DNA from: Phytoseiulus persimilis
Taxonomy: Eukaryota > Arthropoda > Arachnida > Mesostigmata > Phytoseiidae
Length of the DNA stretch: 64,000 nt
Direction: 5' to 3'
Assembly (NCBI GenBank): GCA_037576195.1
Contig: CM075101.1
Location: forward strand, 42,098,001-42,162,000
In this document: one piece after another, positions 48,576 to 59,049 of the stretch
Layout: each line of letters starts with the position of its first letter
Position numbering within the stretch: the stretch's first letter is position 1
Notes under the pieces: generated by a model
Told to the model about the DNA's origin: nothing
Seen by the model: the letters and a program-made list of their open reading frames with translations, nothing else
Databases searched by the model: none
Program-made: the position numbers and the translations under genes

Positions 48576-50304
48576 TCAGCTCGTCAGGCTTAGTTTGTCT
48601 GACATTGTCACCGTCATCCATAGGATCCATTGCTGCACAGAGATTTTGAGCAGAGTCAGCCATTTGGCGAGACCGATGGTCAGCCGCGACACACCGCTGG
48701 CGTGTTTGAGTTTCTCGCCGTAAACCGCTCTTACACAACATTGTGACATAGTCACGAACGATTTCGCCATCCGACTGACGCCCAAAGAGCTCTCTATACC
48801 CCTGATGAGGTCGTTGGTTTTGAAGAGGAGTAGCATTTCTCTGGGGACTTTCTGAAGAACAGCGTTGATGAGATCTACGTGCTCTGAAGCCCAAGCCTTA
48901 ATCTCTTTCGCTTCGGCATCTGTGTTGCTCTTGGCAATGTCGCCCACCTCGATTGATTTCCACCGCCGTCCGGTGAGAATGCTGGCGAGGATTTTCGTGA
49001 GGTAAGCTGGAACTTCCATTTCGACAGCGATTCGTTCGATTCCCGGAATATCGCGCCGTATGAGCGCCAGCCACATATGAGTGTACTTTAAACGAAACTC
49101 ATCTGAGAGCTGGGAATAGAGACCATGGTCGAGAAGTACCAGGTCACCCTGCTTGTCCACGAGAATGTTACCAGGATGGGGATCACAGTGAACGAATCCG
49201 TTGACGAAAATCATTTCCGAATAGAGCTTTCCGAGTCGTTGCGCCACGGTCATCGGTGAGATTCCGTTGATAGTCAGGTAGTGCTTGTCATTGACGAAAC
49301 CGCCGTCTTCGAAGTCCATCACAAGAACCCGCTTCGTGGTGTATTCGCGTCGTATTTGCGGGACGCGAACCCACGGCAGCGACTTCAACAACCCGCGGAC
49401 TTTATCGCAGTTGTCCGCTTCATTGACGAAGTCGAGCTCCTTCGGCAAGTTAATTTTCGTCTCGTCCACCAACCACAACAAAGAGAACTCTGGGAACAGC
49501 TTGTCGACCAATCGCCCCAAACCCTCCATCACAGTCATGTCGGTGAACGAGTTCCGAAAGACATCGTTGTGCTGAACTTTGACTGCCACGACGTCGCCGT
49601 TGCGCAGCTTAGCTTTGTGGACCTGAAATTCGTAGGAGTCTCCGGTGAATGACTGCTCCGGATGGTCCGCCTGGATACGCTGAACTACAAAACACTGGGA
49701 ACCTCTTACTTGAGCCAGGGAAGCGCAACCGAGCGGCGTTTCATCGAAGTCTTCGAAAACCTCATCGTAAGGGCGACCCAACTCTTCAGAAAGTACTTTC
49801 TTGACGGAGTCCAATGAAGACTGAGGAGCGTTGGCGTGGAGTACTTTGAGCGTTCTGATGTACTCTTCGGGCAGCAAGAATTCCAAGGCAGCCACGTGTT
49901 GACCTGCCGAAATAATTTGGTAATCTCTCTGGGAAAAACCCGACATTTAGGAGGAAGCAAACTGCTTCGATTCTTCAGGGCATTGAGCTGCCGAGAGCGT
50001 CTATTTTCCCTGCAGATGAGTTCTTACCGACTTTGATATAGCAACCACCGTTATCACAGCAGAGTTTCAGGAGTCGCTCTGCACTTCTCTGATGGAAGGC
50101 GCTCCGAATCCGAGCGTAGTCAGGAGCATCATCATCGATTCTCGCTAGAGACGATCTATAGTCGGCCACGATCCCACCTACCGCGTACATCGACCGCGAA
50201 ACCCTGCACACGGCCAAATGTTTCAGGTCATTGTGTTGAAAGGACAAGTAAGTTCCTCCAGCAGCCGCTCCGACGACAGCTAGTTTCGCGACTCTCCTCA
50301 GCAT
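48576..50304 (-). CDS. ADCK1: aarF-domain protein kinase-like protein, ADCK1 type
   Basis: Member of the UbiB/ADCK atypical kinase family. Animal ADCK1 is mitochondrial and linked to lipid/coenzyme Q balance and mitochondrial morphology. Exons on the minus strand: 50304-50028, 49903-49710 and 49622-48576, giving 505 residues (human about 523-530). The N-terminus MLRRVAKLAVVGAAAGGTYL is basic then hydrophobic, like a mitochondrial targeting or membrane segment. Then come CCDNGGCYIKVGQHVAALEF (the KxGQ signature), LPEEYIRTLKVLHANAPQS, TPLGCASLAQVHKA (across the intron), VAVKVQH (ATP-site lysine), ELDFVNEADN, FVHCDPHPGNILV and LLDHGLY (metal-binding aspartate). The second intron (49709-49623) is 87 bases with no in-frame stop, so the frame stays open if it is retained. 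An upstream TTG in the same frame is ignored: the ATG at 50304 matches the family start. Confidence 0.94.
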
Positions 50305-50352
50305 CCTGTTGAGTGCCGCTTCCAGCCGCGAGCGATGTGACACCTGCAACTT

Positions 50353-50577
50353 TCACTCTTCAGTTTCTGTGCGATCCAGAATACGTTCCATTCCGAGAAT
50401 CTCGTCGCGCTCGGCAGGGACCGTCCTTGGGATTCGTCCCCAGGCAAACTCTCGCTTCTGACCAGAGCTCCAGTCAAACTTCATAGCGACCATCCCCATG
50501 CCTCGTACATCACACGAGACAACGTCCATGCGGTTTTCGAGCGATGGTAGTCGAATGAGGAATTCTCTGAACTGCAC
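50353..50577 (-). CDS. Possible exon of an unrecognised gene
   Basis: A 74-codon frame just upstream of the ADCK1-type gene on the same strand. It follows an acceptor-like GAGTGCAG and contains an internal ATG (MDVVSCDVRGMGMVAMKFDW), then SSGQKREFAWGRIPRTVPAE and a TGA stop. The sequence looks protein-like rather than low-complexity. A GTGAGT donor lies farther upstream (about 50.75 kb on this strand), but I could not complete an upstream exon with a start. No family recognised. It could be the last exon of a small gene or chance. Confidence 0.28.
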   Translation of the reverse strand: MQFREFLIRLPSLENRMDVVSCDVRGMGMVAMKFDWSSGQKREFAWGRIPRTVPAERDEILGMERILDRTETEE

Positions 50578-52735
50578 TCGGCGCGTCCATAAGTGCGATT
50601 ATGTCTACCTGAGCGGGTTGACCGATAGAAGTTACCAGAAATATTTCCTGGTCATCCTCTCGATTGGAAAGAGCCGGGAGACAGTTTCAGACAACAGATT
50701 CCTGGCTTGGACAATTCGCTCGGGTTTCGGAAACAAATGAACGAGATACTCACCGACCCTGGAAGTGTGTCATCGACCAGATGTACTGTATCCCGATTTA
50801 CTCATTCTAAGACTGCAGAGCGGATGAGGTCGGTCATCGTTTATCACACCTGTCCATGTTTATAGACAGAGCATTAGCCGCCGCCGGTCTTGTATCCACC
50901 ATTTTGCTACCACGTCACAGAGAACTGACAGTGCTGGGATTCAAGTGTTTCAAACTCGTGCGACTCGGGAAAACTCGGACGAACATATCGACCTGATTTC
51001 AAGCAACAAGGAAGCGCTCTGGAAACTCCCGAGGTAGGCTATGTGGCTTGGAAGAAAGCCGCCCTGGGTAGTCACATAGAAGGAGTTGTCCCTTTCCCCT
51101 GTTGATTCCGTCGAAAATAAACTAGTTATCCAGGAGCTAACGAGAAGAGTTGAATACTTCTGTGGCCTCGAGGGATAGATGTCGTGACCATACCCGCATG
51201 AAGAGTCAGTCGTCACACTGCGGAGCTGGAAGGGTGAACCTTCCAAGAAACAGAAGCTGTGGCGGAAAAAACAGCAGCTGTCTGCCGAGTGCGACTGTGG
51301 AACATTCAATCGAGGAAAGGGACTCACCGGAGATATCTCGGGAACCCACTGAGGCGTCTCGGAGCTCCGAGACAGCCATCTAATCAACGAGGATTTGGAA
51401 TTTAATTCCATTTCTGGGAAGCTTCCCACAGTTGTTCAGTGATGTTCTCAAGATTGTATCATGAGTCCAATGCCCCTGTGCCGATAGAGAACTTCCCGAG
51501 TCCCAGAGACAGGAAAAAAATCATCGAGCTTACTTTATCGGGCGACACAGTAATCCAGCCAAAGGTTTCACGGAAGTTGGCCTATTGCTCCAACTCTCGA
51601 CCTTCATAGTGGTTTGAAATTTCCGTGACTAGGTTCGGGGAGTAGAGGACCTCGGGATAGATGGGCCGTGGGCCAGGCCTTGGCAGACGCGGGGATCATG
51701 AATGTTATTTTTCCATCGGAGTTCGGAAGTTCAGGTAGCGATGTGCCCTACCTATAGTCTCTGCGGTTGTTATCTCGTGTAAGTGAAATGGGCCTCACCG
51801 GAAAATTGAGGAACCAAGACCACTCAGGTGTACGAGTTCACTGAGTTTGAGAGAACACATCAGTAATTCTGGGGAGTAATTCAACGCTCCAAGGAGGATA
51901 ATTGTGACGTGAGCAACATATCATCCTGAGATGTTCGGAACTGTACGTTCTATCTCTCCTTCCCCCCTCCCCAAACCTGCACGTCCAGAAAAATAGCTGT
52001 GTGTAGCATGGACCACATATTAGTCGCGACAGAATTTCTCCACTCTGACAGATCTCGAACTTCTTGGGAGCGACTTCGAAATTTCCTTGCAAAATGCGCC
52101 CTGTGCGATAAAGATATCCTACGACACGTACCTGTACGCGACGAACTGAAAAGGTTTGCCGCTCCAACACTTTGTATGGATTTCAATTCTCCGAACGAGA
52201 GAACTGAAAATTTCGCACGAAGAGGACCGAAGGCTGGACACTCTTGAGAGGGAAGTGATTTAGGGGATTAGAGGGATTGAAAGAATAGGCACGCCTGATC
52301 ATTCGTATAATTGTATGGGTACGGATTTGTTGATCTTGATTTGGTTCGTGCCTTGCTAGCAGTGAGACTGAGACTCGTGCACGATGAGTTATCCATCAGC
52401 TCGGAGAAATGCCTCCTCACACGGCGTGTGATGATTGCAGCGTTCTAATTGGAGATGGTTCGCAATCGTTGGTCTGTTCTCCATCCGCTCCGAAGAGATT
52501 CCTGTCCGACCCACCCGGTTCTCTGGCGGAGAGGTGACCGCTGCGACCATTTCGACTCCCAGTGTCCACCGTCTGCGGGAGGACTATATCCCAAATGTTC
52601 GGTAACCAATCCAGCCGTTTTCCACGCAGACACACAATTGAATCGGCCGAGCCGCGATGCTGATCTGGAAATGTCTCAACGTATATTCTACCCTCGAATA
52701 ATAGACATGTCCAGGAGATATTTGTGAAGAACGAG
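50578..52735. other. Intergenic, ADCK1 to the BEL/Pao complex
   Basis: No recognisable gene. A minus-strand frame of 159 codons at 50950-51429 overlaps a plus-strand frame of 77 codons, and neither has family motifs. The region presumably includes the ADCK1 promoter. Confidence 0.45.
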
Positions 52736-52740
52736 GGCAC
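52736..52740 (+). repeat. GGCAC pentamer before the 5' LTR
   Basis: GGCAC abuts the first base of the left LTR. The same pentamer abuts the inner unit on both sides. It may be the 5' target duplication of the outer element or a coincidence. Confidence 0.4.
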
Positions 52741-53143
52741 TGTTGCGGAATCTTCCAAGGTCTCTCCGGAGACCGTTGAGTTTCGGCGAGCTCCAGCGCA
52801 CCGCTCTGGAGCTCAGAGTCCCTAGCGTTCCAGAAACTCTACCAGAGTAGTATTACGGCCAGAGGATAGAGAGTCGAGATTGCATCTTCGTCCATCCGAA
52901 ATGAATGATCCAACGTTGCACGTCGGCTTCGTGAAGCGAACATCACTGCGGTGCGGTCGTCTGTCTGCCAACAGCCGACAACACACAAGTTGCGACCCGA
53001 CCTTGAGCGATACGCACACGGCGCGAGCGATACGCTTGCAAATCTCTAACCAAGTTCGCTTTGCGGAGTCCGGACAGGCGGCTGCGGCCAGTAGACCAAC
53101 AACCAGTGTCTTTCCTCAAGGATCCCGAGCAAGTTTGGCAACA
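52741..53143 (+). repeat. BEL/Pao left LTR
   Basis: 403-bp LTR that starts TGTTGCGGAATCTTCC and ends GAGCAAGTTTGGCAACA, with the perfect TGTTGC/GCAACA inverted ends expected of an LTR. TGGTGCCAGAATTG follows immediately at 53145 and resembles a tRNA primer-binding site. The LTR is homologous, in reverse complement, to 55613-56037. Confidence 0.88.
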
Positions 53144-53260
53144 GTGGTGCCAGAATTGTAAGAGAAGAACCCACGCACGCCGGCACACGACACGTGGTGC
53201 CGAGTCATCATCCGAAGTCAATCGGTTTGGAACCGACACTGCGGTGTTTTCTCTCTCGAC

Positions 53261-54672
53261 ATGGCCAGCAAACAAGAGGCTGGAGCGGAGGTGACGCCCG
53301 AAGATACGAGGCTCGTATTGCGTCGACGGGAGTTGACTTTGGCGAGACAGTTGACTACAAGCGCGTGCACGCGAGTGCGAGAAGTACTAGCACGTGAAGC
53401 ATCCGAGCGAACCGCTGCGGGAGTACGCGCGGCGATGGATGGCTCGCAGGAGCAAGCAACACGGCTTTCGGTTGCGACCAGACCCGTGGTGGAAGCTGGA
53501 AGCATGACTTCAGATCAATTAGAGGCCGAGCTAGCCGAGGAGATCGAGTACGAGGTTAAGGTGATCGATCTGAAATTCGACGTAGAGTAATTCCTGCGGG
53601 AGAATGACCCGGAGACCTACCGGGAGGAGAGATCGCGAAGCAACTTGATGTCGATCCAGAACCAGAGTTCGCTCATTGATCCGCAGGTTTTGGGCACGAG
53701 ACTGCCGGAGGCTGCGAGGATGTCACGTTTCTGCGCACGTCTTGGGACGAGGTGATCAGAAGGGTCCCGAAGTTCGACGGAGATCCAGTCAAATTCAAGA
53801 ACTGGCAGAATGCGTTTCGTCTACACGTAGACTCCATCGACATCGACCCTCTTGAGAAGTTCCATCTGCTGAGGGAGACCACCGGTAGGGACGTGGCCAG
53901 TTGCATCGCAAGTTTGGAGCTGAATAGTTACAACTACGTGGTAGCAAGGGAAACGGTCTACAAACTCCTCGGAAAAACTGCGGTAGTAGAAGACCGTCTG
54001 GTGGACAACGTGGTAGAAGCTTGCAGCAGAAGGAATCTCAACGACGGTGAAAATTTCGTGAAATTGGTGAAGGACGTCACTCAGAACATTCAGTCACTCA
54101 TCAAGCTGGGATACAACCACGAAGGTCTGTCTCCTTTGCCCACTAGATTTATTAAGAAAGCACCGCCATATGATCGCAGGCGACAATTCGATGACGCAGT
54201 AGGTTGGCAGGACGAAGAAAGTAGAGGTTATAGGTTAGAAGAACTTCTGGACTTTCTGTAATCTGAACAGTTTCAAGGAAGGAAGTTATCACCGTCCGTG
54301 CTTAGAACACACTCGAGCCCCGTTCCGAGCAACGGAATGGGTAAAGCTAGGGCTGATACGTCACCTAGAATGCCATCACAGCAAAGTCAGTTCAGCCTAG
54401 GTGCAACCCTGCGGGGTCAACAGGTTCAGTGAGCAGTCAACATGCTTTTGCGGTCACTGCGTCTTCGTCAGCGGATCATTCGTGTATCTTTTGTTCAGGA
54501 CAGCATCTCAGCAGTAACTGTAGGAAACCGATGTCTCCGGAAGAGCGGAGAAAGTGAGCGACGACCGGGAACGCCTGTTCCAAGTGTCTGGATCGGAATC
54601 ACAGATTCGATGAATGCAAGGCCAGGGGGTGTGCGAAATGTGGCGAGGGTCACCATAAGTTACTCTGCGTGA
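53261..54672 (+). pseudogene. BEL/Pao gag remnant
   Basis: The frame opens with ATG at 53261 (MASKQEAGAEVTPEDTRLVL), stops at 53590 and resumes in another frame at 53752. There it has the BEL/Pao gag core: VPKFDGDPVKFKNWQNAF, then LEKFHLLRETTGRDVA. Near 54.48-54.67 kb are Cys/His knuckles, CIFCSGQHLSSNC and CAKCGEGHHKLLC, separated by a stop. In living elements this protein packages the element RNA. At least two frameshifts or stops show the copy is dead. Confidence 0.85.
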
Positions 54673-55612
54673 AACCGACCGGGGCTGCGGCAGCGGCGCC
54701 GGCGGGAAATGGAGCGGACGTTACCGGCGTGAACTCTATAAAGATCACAAACATCTCTGAGAAAAGATTGCCTACGGGTTACGTCGAGATGATTTCTGAG
54801 GATTGCGTCGCGGTAGGTAGGATCGTTCTGGATACGGAGTTCCAGAAAACTCTCATCTCCAATGAGTTTACGAACTTGTTGGAGATGAGAGGCGGGTGAG
54901 GCGGGTGAGGTGGGCTCCGAAAGTTCCTATCTACAGGTGGCAGGTCAGGCGCATCCTAAGAAATGCAAAAGAAGGATCGTAGAGATCACCTTGAAGGACA
55001 GATTCTCTGACAACCTCATGGTCATTTACGCGCCAGCGTTGCCGAACGTGGTTGAGGGTGCTCCTCCGGAAGCTAACTTCACGGAAAACTTAAAGCCGAT
55101 CGCGGATCGGAATGATGGAGCTCAGTCGGCAGGGATCAATATGTTGGTTGGGGTAGACTATTTATATTCTATCGTGGGAACGAACACCGAAAAGGTGGGG
55201 GGGGGGGGGGGGGAAGCTCGTTGCGATCTAAACCCTATTCGGTCATTTTCCATGCGGAACTGGCCAACATCAGGAAATCAAATTAAATCCAGCACTCTTG
55301 AAAGTGATCCAACAAAAGAGAAAGTCCTGGAACGGCAGAGCGGAAAGCCAACGAGGCGTCAGCGCGACGGTGTCTCTCGCGGCGACAGTTCGTTCAAAAT
55401 ACGATCCAGACGGCATCTCGCTCCTGTGGGATACGGAGGTCCTCGGGATCGAACCGTATTTCGAGGAAAATCAAGAAGTTCCCAACGAAGAGTTGACGGA
55501 ATCCGTCCGTACAATCACCCAGAGAAAACCGGACGGGAGATATATTATCCATTTACTTTTCAAACCGATCAAAGATACGTTGGGAGACAACCGCGAGCTG
55601 ACGCTGCGGCAC
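54673..55612 (+). pseudogene. BEL/Pao protease and start of polymerase, remnant
   Basis: Contains RLPTGYVEMISEDCVAVGRI followed by VLDTEFQ, where an active aspartic protease would have Asp-Ser/Thr-Gly; here the glycine is lost. INMLVGVDYLYSIVG matches the end of the BEL protease domain. In a shifted frame, LLWDTEVLGIEP, then DGRYIIHLLFKPI and NRELTLRH match the N-terminal part of BEL polymerase. The reading stops exactly where the inverted LTR begins. Confidence 0.8.
55197..55213 (+). repeat. Poly-G run of 17
   Basis: Seventeen G residues inside the dead polymerase region. It probably expanded after inactivation, and the length may be unreliable. Confidence 0.85.
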
Positions 55613-56037
55613 TGTTGCCAAACCCGCTCGGGATCCTTAAGGAAAGACACAGGTTCTTGGTCTACTGGCCGCAGCCGCCTGTCCGGACTCCCCGAAACGA
55701 ACTTGGTTAGAGATTTGCAAGCGTATCGCTCGCGCCGTGTGCGTATCGCTCACGGTCGGGTTCCAACTTGTGTGTTGTCGGCTGTTGGCAGACAGACGAC
55801 CGCACCGCAGTGATGTTCGCTTCACGAAGCCGACGTGCAACGTTGGCTCGTTCATTTCGGATGGACAAAGATGCACTCTCGGCTCTCTATCCTCTGGCCG
55901 TAATACTACTCTAGTAGCGTTTCTGGAACGCTAGGGACTCTGAGCTCCACAGCGGTGCGCTGGAGCGCGGTGCGGAATTAGCTGGGCGCGGTGGAGACTC
56001 CACGGTCTCCGGAGCGACCTTGGAAGATCTCGCAACA
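55613..56037 (-). repeat. BEL/Pao LTR in inverted orientation
   Basis: Complete 425-bp LTR in reverse complement, starting TGTTGCCAAACCCGCTCGGG and ending TTGGAAGATCTCGCAACA. It matches the left LTR along its whole length with scattered differences. Both ends are intact. GGCAC stands immediately to its left. Confidence 0.88.
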
Positions 56038-56432
56038 CTCCCGGCGACCGCTGTAGCGGTTCTGACCGTGTTAACATATGGGACCATCCTGTCGTGGATA
56101 CATCAGACGTCTTTCTTCGGGTCCATAGAAAACTTGAATTACACTTGAACATTCTTCGCACAGTCATTCAATAAATCTATCGCCTATATTTCACATTTGT
56201 TGGCATATTTTCTCTTGCTTCGGCGTAGTTGATTTACTAGACCGCGGTACAATTTCTTGAGATCGACTACAGAGAAAGCCAGTAACGCGAGTCTGTTTCG
56301 GAAACACGAGCACAACCTATGAAAGTCGGGCGAGTTGAGCGCGCGATTTTTCAGTGACGAATCAGAATCACGCATGGTTCCTTGAGATTCCCATGATCCC
56401 GCCCTTTGGGAGCTTTCTCCCCCTTGCTAAAG

Positions 56433-56439
56433 TATAAAA
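56433..56439 (+). promoter_or_regulatory. TATA box before the GC-rich frame
   Basis: TATAAAA 91 bases before the ATG at 56530. Its position would place initiation near 56463. It suggests that the plus-strand frame was once its own transcription unit. Confidence 0.45.
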
Positions 56440-56529
56440 CCAAGGGTCCGCAGATCTCTCCGACCTGCTGTCCCCGGCTCCTCGACTTGACCGCTTCCGG
56501 AACCTTTGCCCACGCGCTCCACAGCTCCA

Positions 56530-57140
56530 ATGGCCAAATCGCTTCCCCAACGCGGCTCCACGACCACTCGACCCCGACGGCTCGGTGCGCCTGAGTTCGT
56601 CGTCACCGGAGACGACCTGGAATTCACCCCGGCCGACCCCACCGACGGTGTGTCGTTCGCGACGCAAATCCAACAAGATATCCCGCGGTACCGCCAGCAG
56701 CAATACCGAACCTACGGGGTGTTGGCCGCTCTGTGAATCGCCACATTTGAGAAGTTCCGTGTCCTTCCCCCCGCTGACCGCTCCCAACTAGTGGCGTTTT
56801 ACCCCAACGAGACGATCGCCCCGGCGCAACAAGGGATTCTGCGCGACACCACCCGTGCCCTGCGGGACACCAGCTGCTCCGACGCCGCTGTTGCAGCCAT
56901 CGACGCGTTGGCACCGTGTGGACAGCATCTCCCACTTCTCTCCGTTGCCGACGCGAGCCGACCCCGCCCTCGTTCCACGAGGATGCGGTGCGCCGCCAGG
57001 ATGAGACCGTCCGGCTGCAGACTGAGGAGAACGAGAGACGCGAGCGCGTGCACAAAAAGAAGAACTGCTCTTGCGTGAGCAACGCGCAGCCGCTGAGGCC
57101 CGACGTCAACAAGAAGCCCTCGAACCCGAGCAGCAGAACA
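56530..57140 (+). pseudogene. GC-rich frame of unknown origin inside the retroelement
   Basis: Opens at ATG 56530 (MAKSLPQRGSTTTRPRRLGA), runs through VVTGDDLEFTPADPTDGVS, and meets a TGA at 56734. The same frame then continues with FEKFRVLPPADRSQLVAF and DTTRALRDTSCSDAAVAAI. A frameshift near 56.95 kb leads into a charged, coiled-coil-like stretch (FHEDAVRRQDETVRLQTEEN). Third codon positions are strongly G/C, unlike the surrounding retroelement. It lies antisense to the integrase and meets its 3' end near 57.12-57.14 kb. I do not recognise the family. It may be a captured gene, a viral fragment or an extra element frame. One stop and at least one frameshift mark it as broken. Confidence 0.55.
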
Positions 57141-58980
57141 ACATGATGAACGCCGTGGCTTTCTTGCCATTATGATCTCTTATCCAGATAGACCCTGCAT
57201 CGTCCACCCCGGTAGTACTGAAAGCTGGAGCTGTTTCGACTCTGAATTTCGGCAAATCCGGAGTCGGCTCCGCAGCCAGTTGAGCTCTGAACTTCGCGCA
57301 CACTTTGCATCGACTGATTGCTTTTTTTGCCGCGCGCCGACCCCGCACAATCAGAAAACGCCTTCTGATTCGCTGCATGACACACGGTATGCTGCCAGCA
57401 TGCATGCACACTTTTTGGTGAGTCCAAAGAACGTACAAATCCACCAGAGCATCCTCCCCAGGCAATATATTCGGACTCGTCGTCTCGAAGTCAACATTTT
57501 TGAGATTGTTGGCTTCGCTTCGACAAACTCTCGAACCCGGCTTCCGAATCCGCATGGAAGAACTGGCTTTGGTTGTTCTTCGGGATAACTGTCTCAGCGT
57601 TGGTGTATTCTTTCGTGGCGATCAACGCCAACCACTGGGGTTTCAGCTCCCGCCTGAATAACCTCCAGCGTCGCGCATACGCGACAACACCGGCTGTCTT
57701 TGACCACGGAGACATTGGCTTGATGTTGATCGGGTCTTGTTTCACCGAGACCATTCCTACGAAACATTGGGACCGTTTCTCGTTCGCGACTTCGAACTCA
57801 TATTCGCTCGGATTCAAACTATGATCTTCCGGTTTCCTGCCGAATTTCAACCATGCTGGACCGTGTCACCGAAAATTCCGAAGCTCCCTTGAATCGAACG
57901 CTGAGTTTCTCGAAAGCAAGTCGCAATTTTGTTCCTCCTATCGGACATAACTCCACTGACTCGCCTCGGAAGACGCTTGGATTTCCTTCACCCTGTCTTC
58001 GACGAACGCGTTCCATCTTTCTGGCTTGTCACGAATCCAGGCTAACACGCATGCATTGTCGGACCACTCATTGGTTTACACGAACGGCAAGCTAACTCCC
58101 TGGGTGATCTTTTTCGCGATTCTTACTGCCAAAACCGCGCCCAACAACTCTAGCCTTTGGATTTACCAATTCCCCTTCAACGGAGCCACTCGCCCTTTCG
58201 CCATGATCAACGAGACCGTGATCTGATTCCGATTCGAAACATCCCTCGCGTATGCCACGCACCCATAACCTGTGAGGCTTGCATCGCAAAACACATGCAA
58301 CTCTCGCACCGCGGTGACTCGGCTGGCTTTCGCCGCGATAAAATCTCTTGCTACGCTAACGTGCTTGATATTTTCGAGCCTGCTCGTGACCTCTCTGTAC
58401 TGTTCGAGATCTTCCCCGGCCAGAACCTGATTCCAATCCCACTTTTTCTGCCAATGACGCTGCAGTAAATACTTCATGCCCAAGGAAACAGATGCCCAGA
58501 TTCCCAACGGATAGAAAACCTGGCTAGCTTCTTCGAGTAGAGATCGCTTCGTTTGAACGCTTGTTTCGAGAACTGTGATCGTTTTGAAACATCTATATTC
58601 ATCGAGTCTTCTTCCTGATTCCTTCTCATTCCGAGAAACTTGAAGTTCTCGTCGTCGAACGTGACTGTCGCGTCGGGGTGTCAATGTTGTATGTATCTAC
58701 CGAGCTCCGCAAAGTTCGTCGACCATTTTTCTAACGGAAAGTAGCCTGCCTTGAACGAGTCGTGTAAGATTTCAACAACTCTTCCTCCGCTTCCGGCGTT
58801 CTCTGCGCCTGCGATCAAATCATCTACGTAGAAGTACTTTTTCACAAACTCGAGTAACTCCTTGTCCCGCGGCCGATTCCTGATTCCGTTCTCCTAATGG
58901 AGTCTGATGCCGCACAGTGCTGGTACGGTGCGCTGACCAACCCGAAAGATAACCTTCATGACTGCATTTCCCTGAGCGGG
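57115..58980 (-). pseudogene. BEL/Pao reverse transcriptase, RNase H and integrase remnant
   Basis: Minus-strand polymerase. Reverse transcriptase appears near 58.83-58.97 kb (LSFGLVSAPY, then in another frame KKYFYVDDLIAG with the catalytic YVDD). The connection follows (TKRSLLEEASQVFYPLGIWA), then RNase H at about 58.27 kb (LHVFCDASLTGYGCVAYA). Integrase at 57.1-57.5 kb shows the HHCC zinc motif (HQKVCMHAG ... CKVC) and FSTTGVDDAG, which carries an expected active-site aspartate. The N-terminal half of the reverse transcriptase is missing, and several frameshifts and stops are present. The integrase ends abruptly near 57.12 kb, where the GC-rich plus-strand frame begins. Confidence 0.88.
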
Positions 58981-58985
58981 GCTCC

Positions 58986-59044
58986 CGGCCAGTAGACCAA
59001 CAACCAGTGTCATTCCTCAAGGATACCGAGCGGGTTTGGCAACA
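58986..59044 (+). repeat. LTR end fragment, plus orientation
   Basis: The last 59 bases of the LTR, beginning CGGCCAGTAGACC and ending CGAGCGGGTTTGGCAACA. It is followed directly by GGCAC (59045-59049). With the first bases of the inverted LTR at 55613 it forms a terminal inverted repeat of about 60 bp. Confidence 0.85.
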
Positions 59045-59049
59045 GGCAC

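Noticed and set aside
49281..49652. 123-codon plus-strand frame
   Set aside because: Antisense shadow of the large ADCK1 exon.
49623..49709. Treating the ADCK1 456-codon frame as one uninterrupted exon
   Set aside because: GTAAGA and TTTCAG borders, with restoration of the family sequence SLAQVHKA, show an in-frame intron.
50950..51429. 159-codon minus-strand frame
   Set aside because: Low-information serine-rich sequence, no motif, overlaps an opposite frame.
56624..57170. Minus-strand frames of 123 and 162 codons
   Set aside because: Shadows of the GC-rich plus-strand frame; neither shows integrase motifs.
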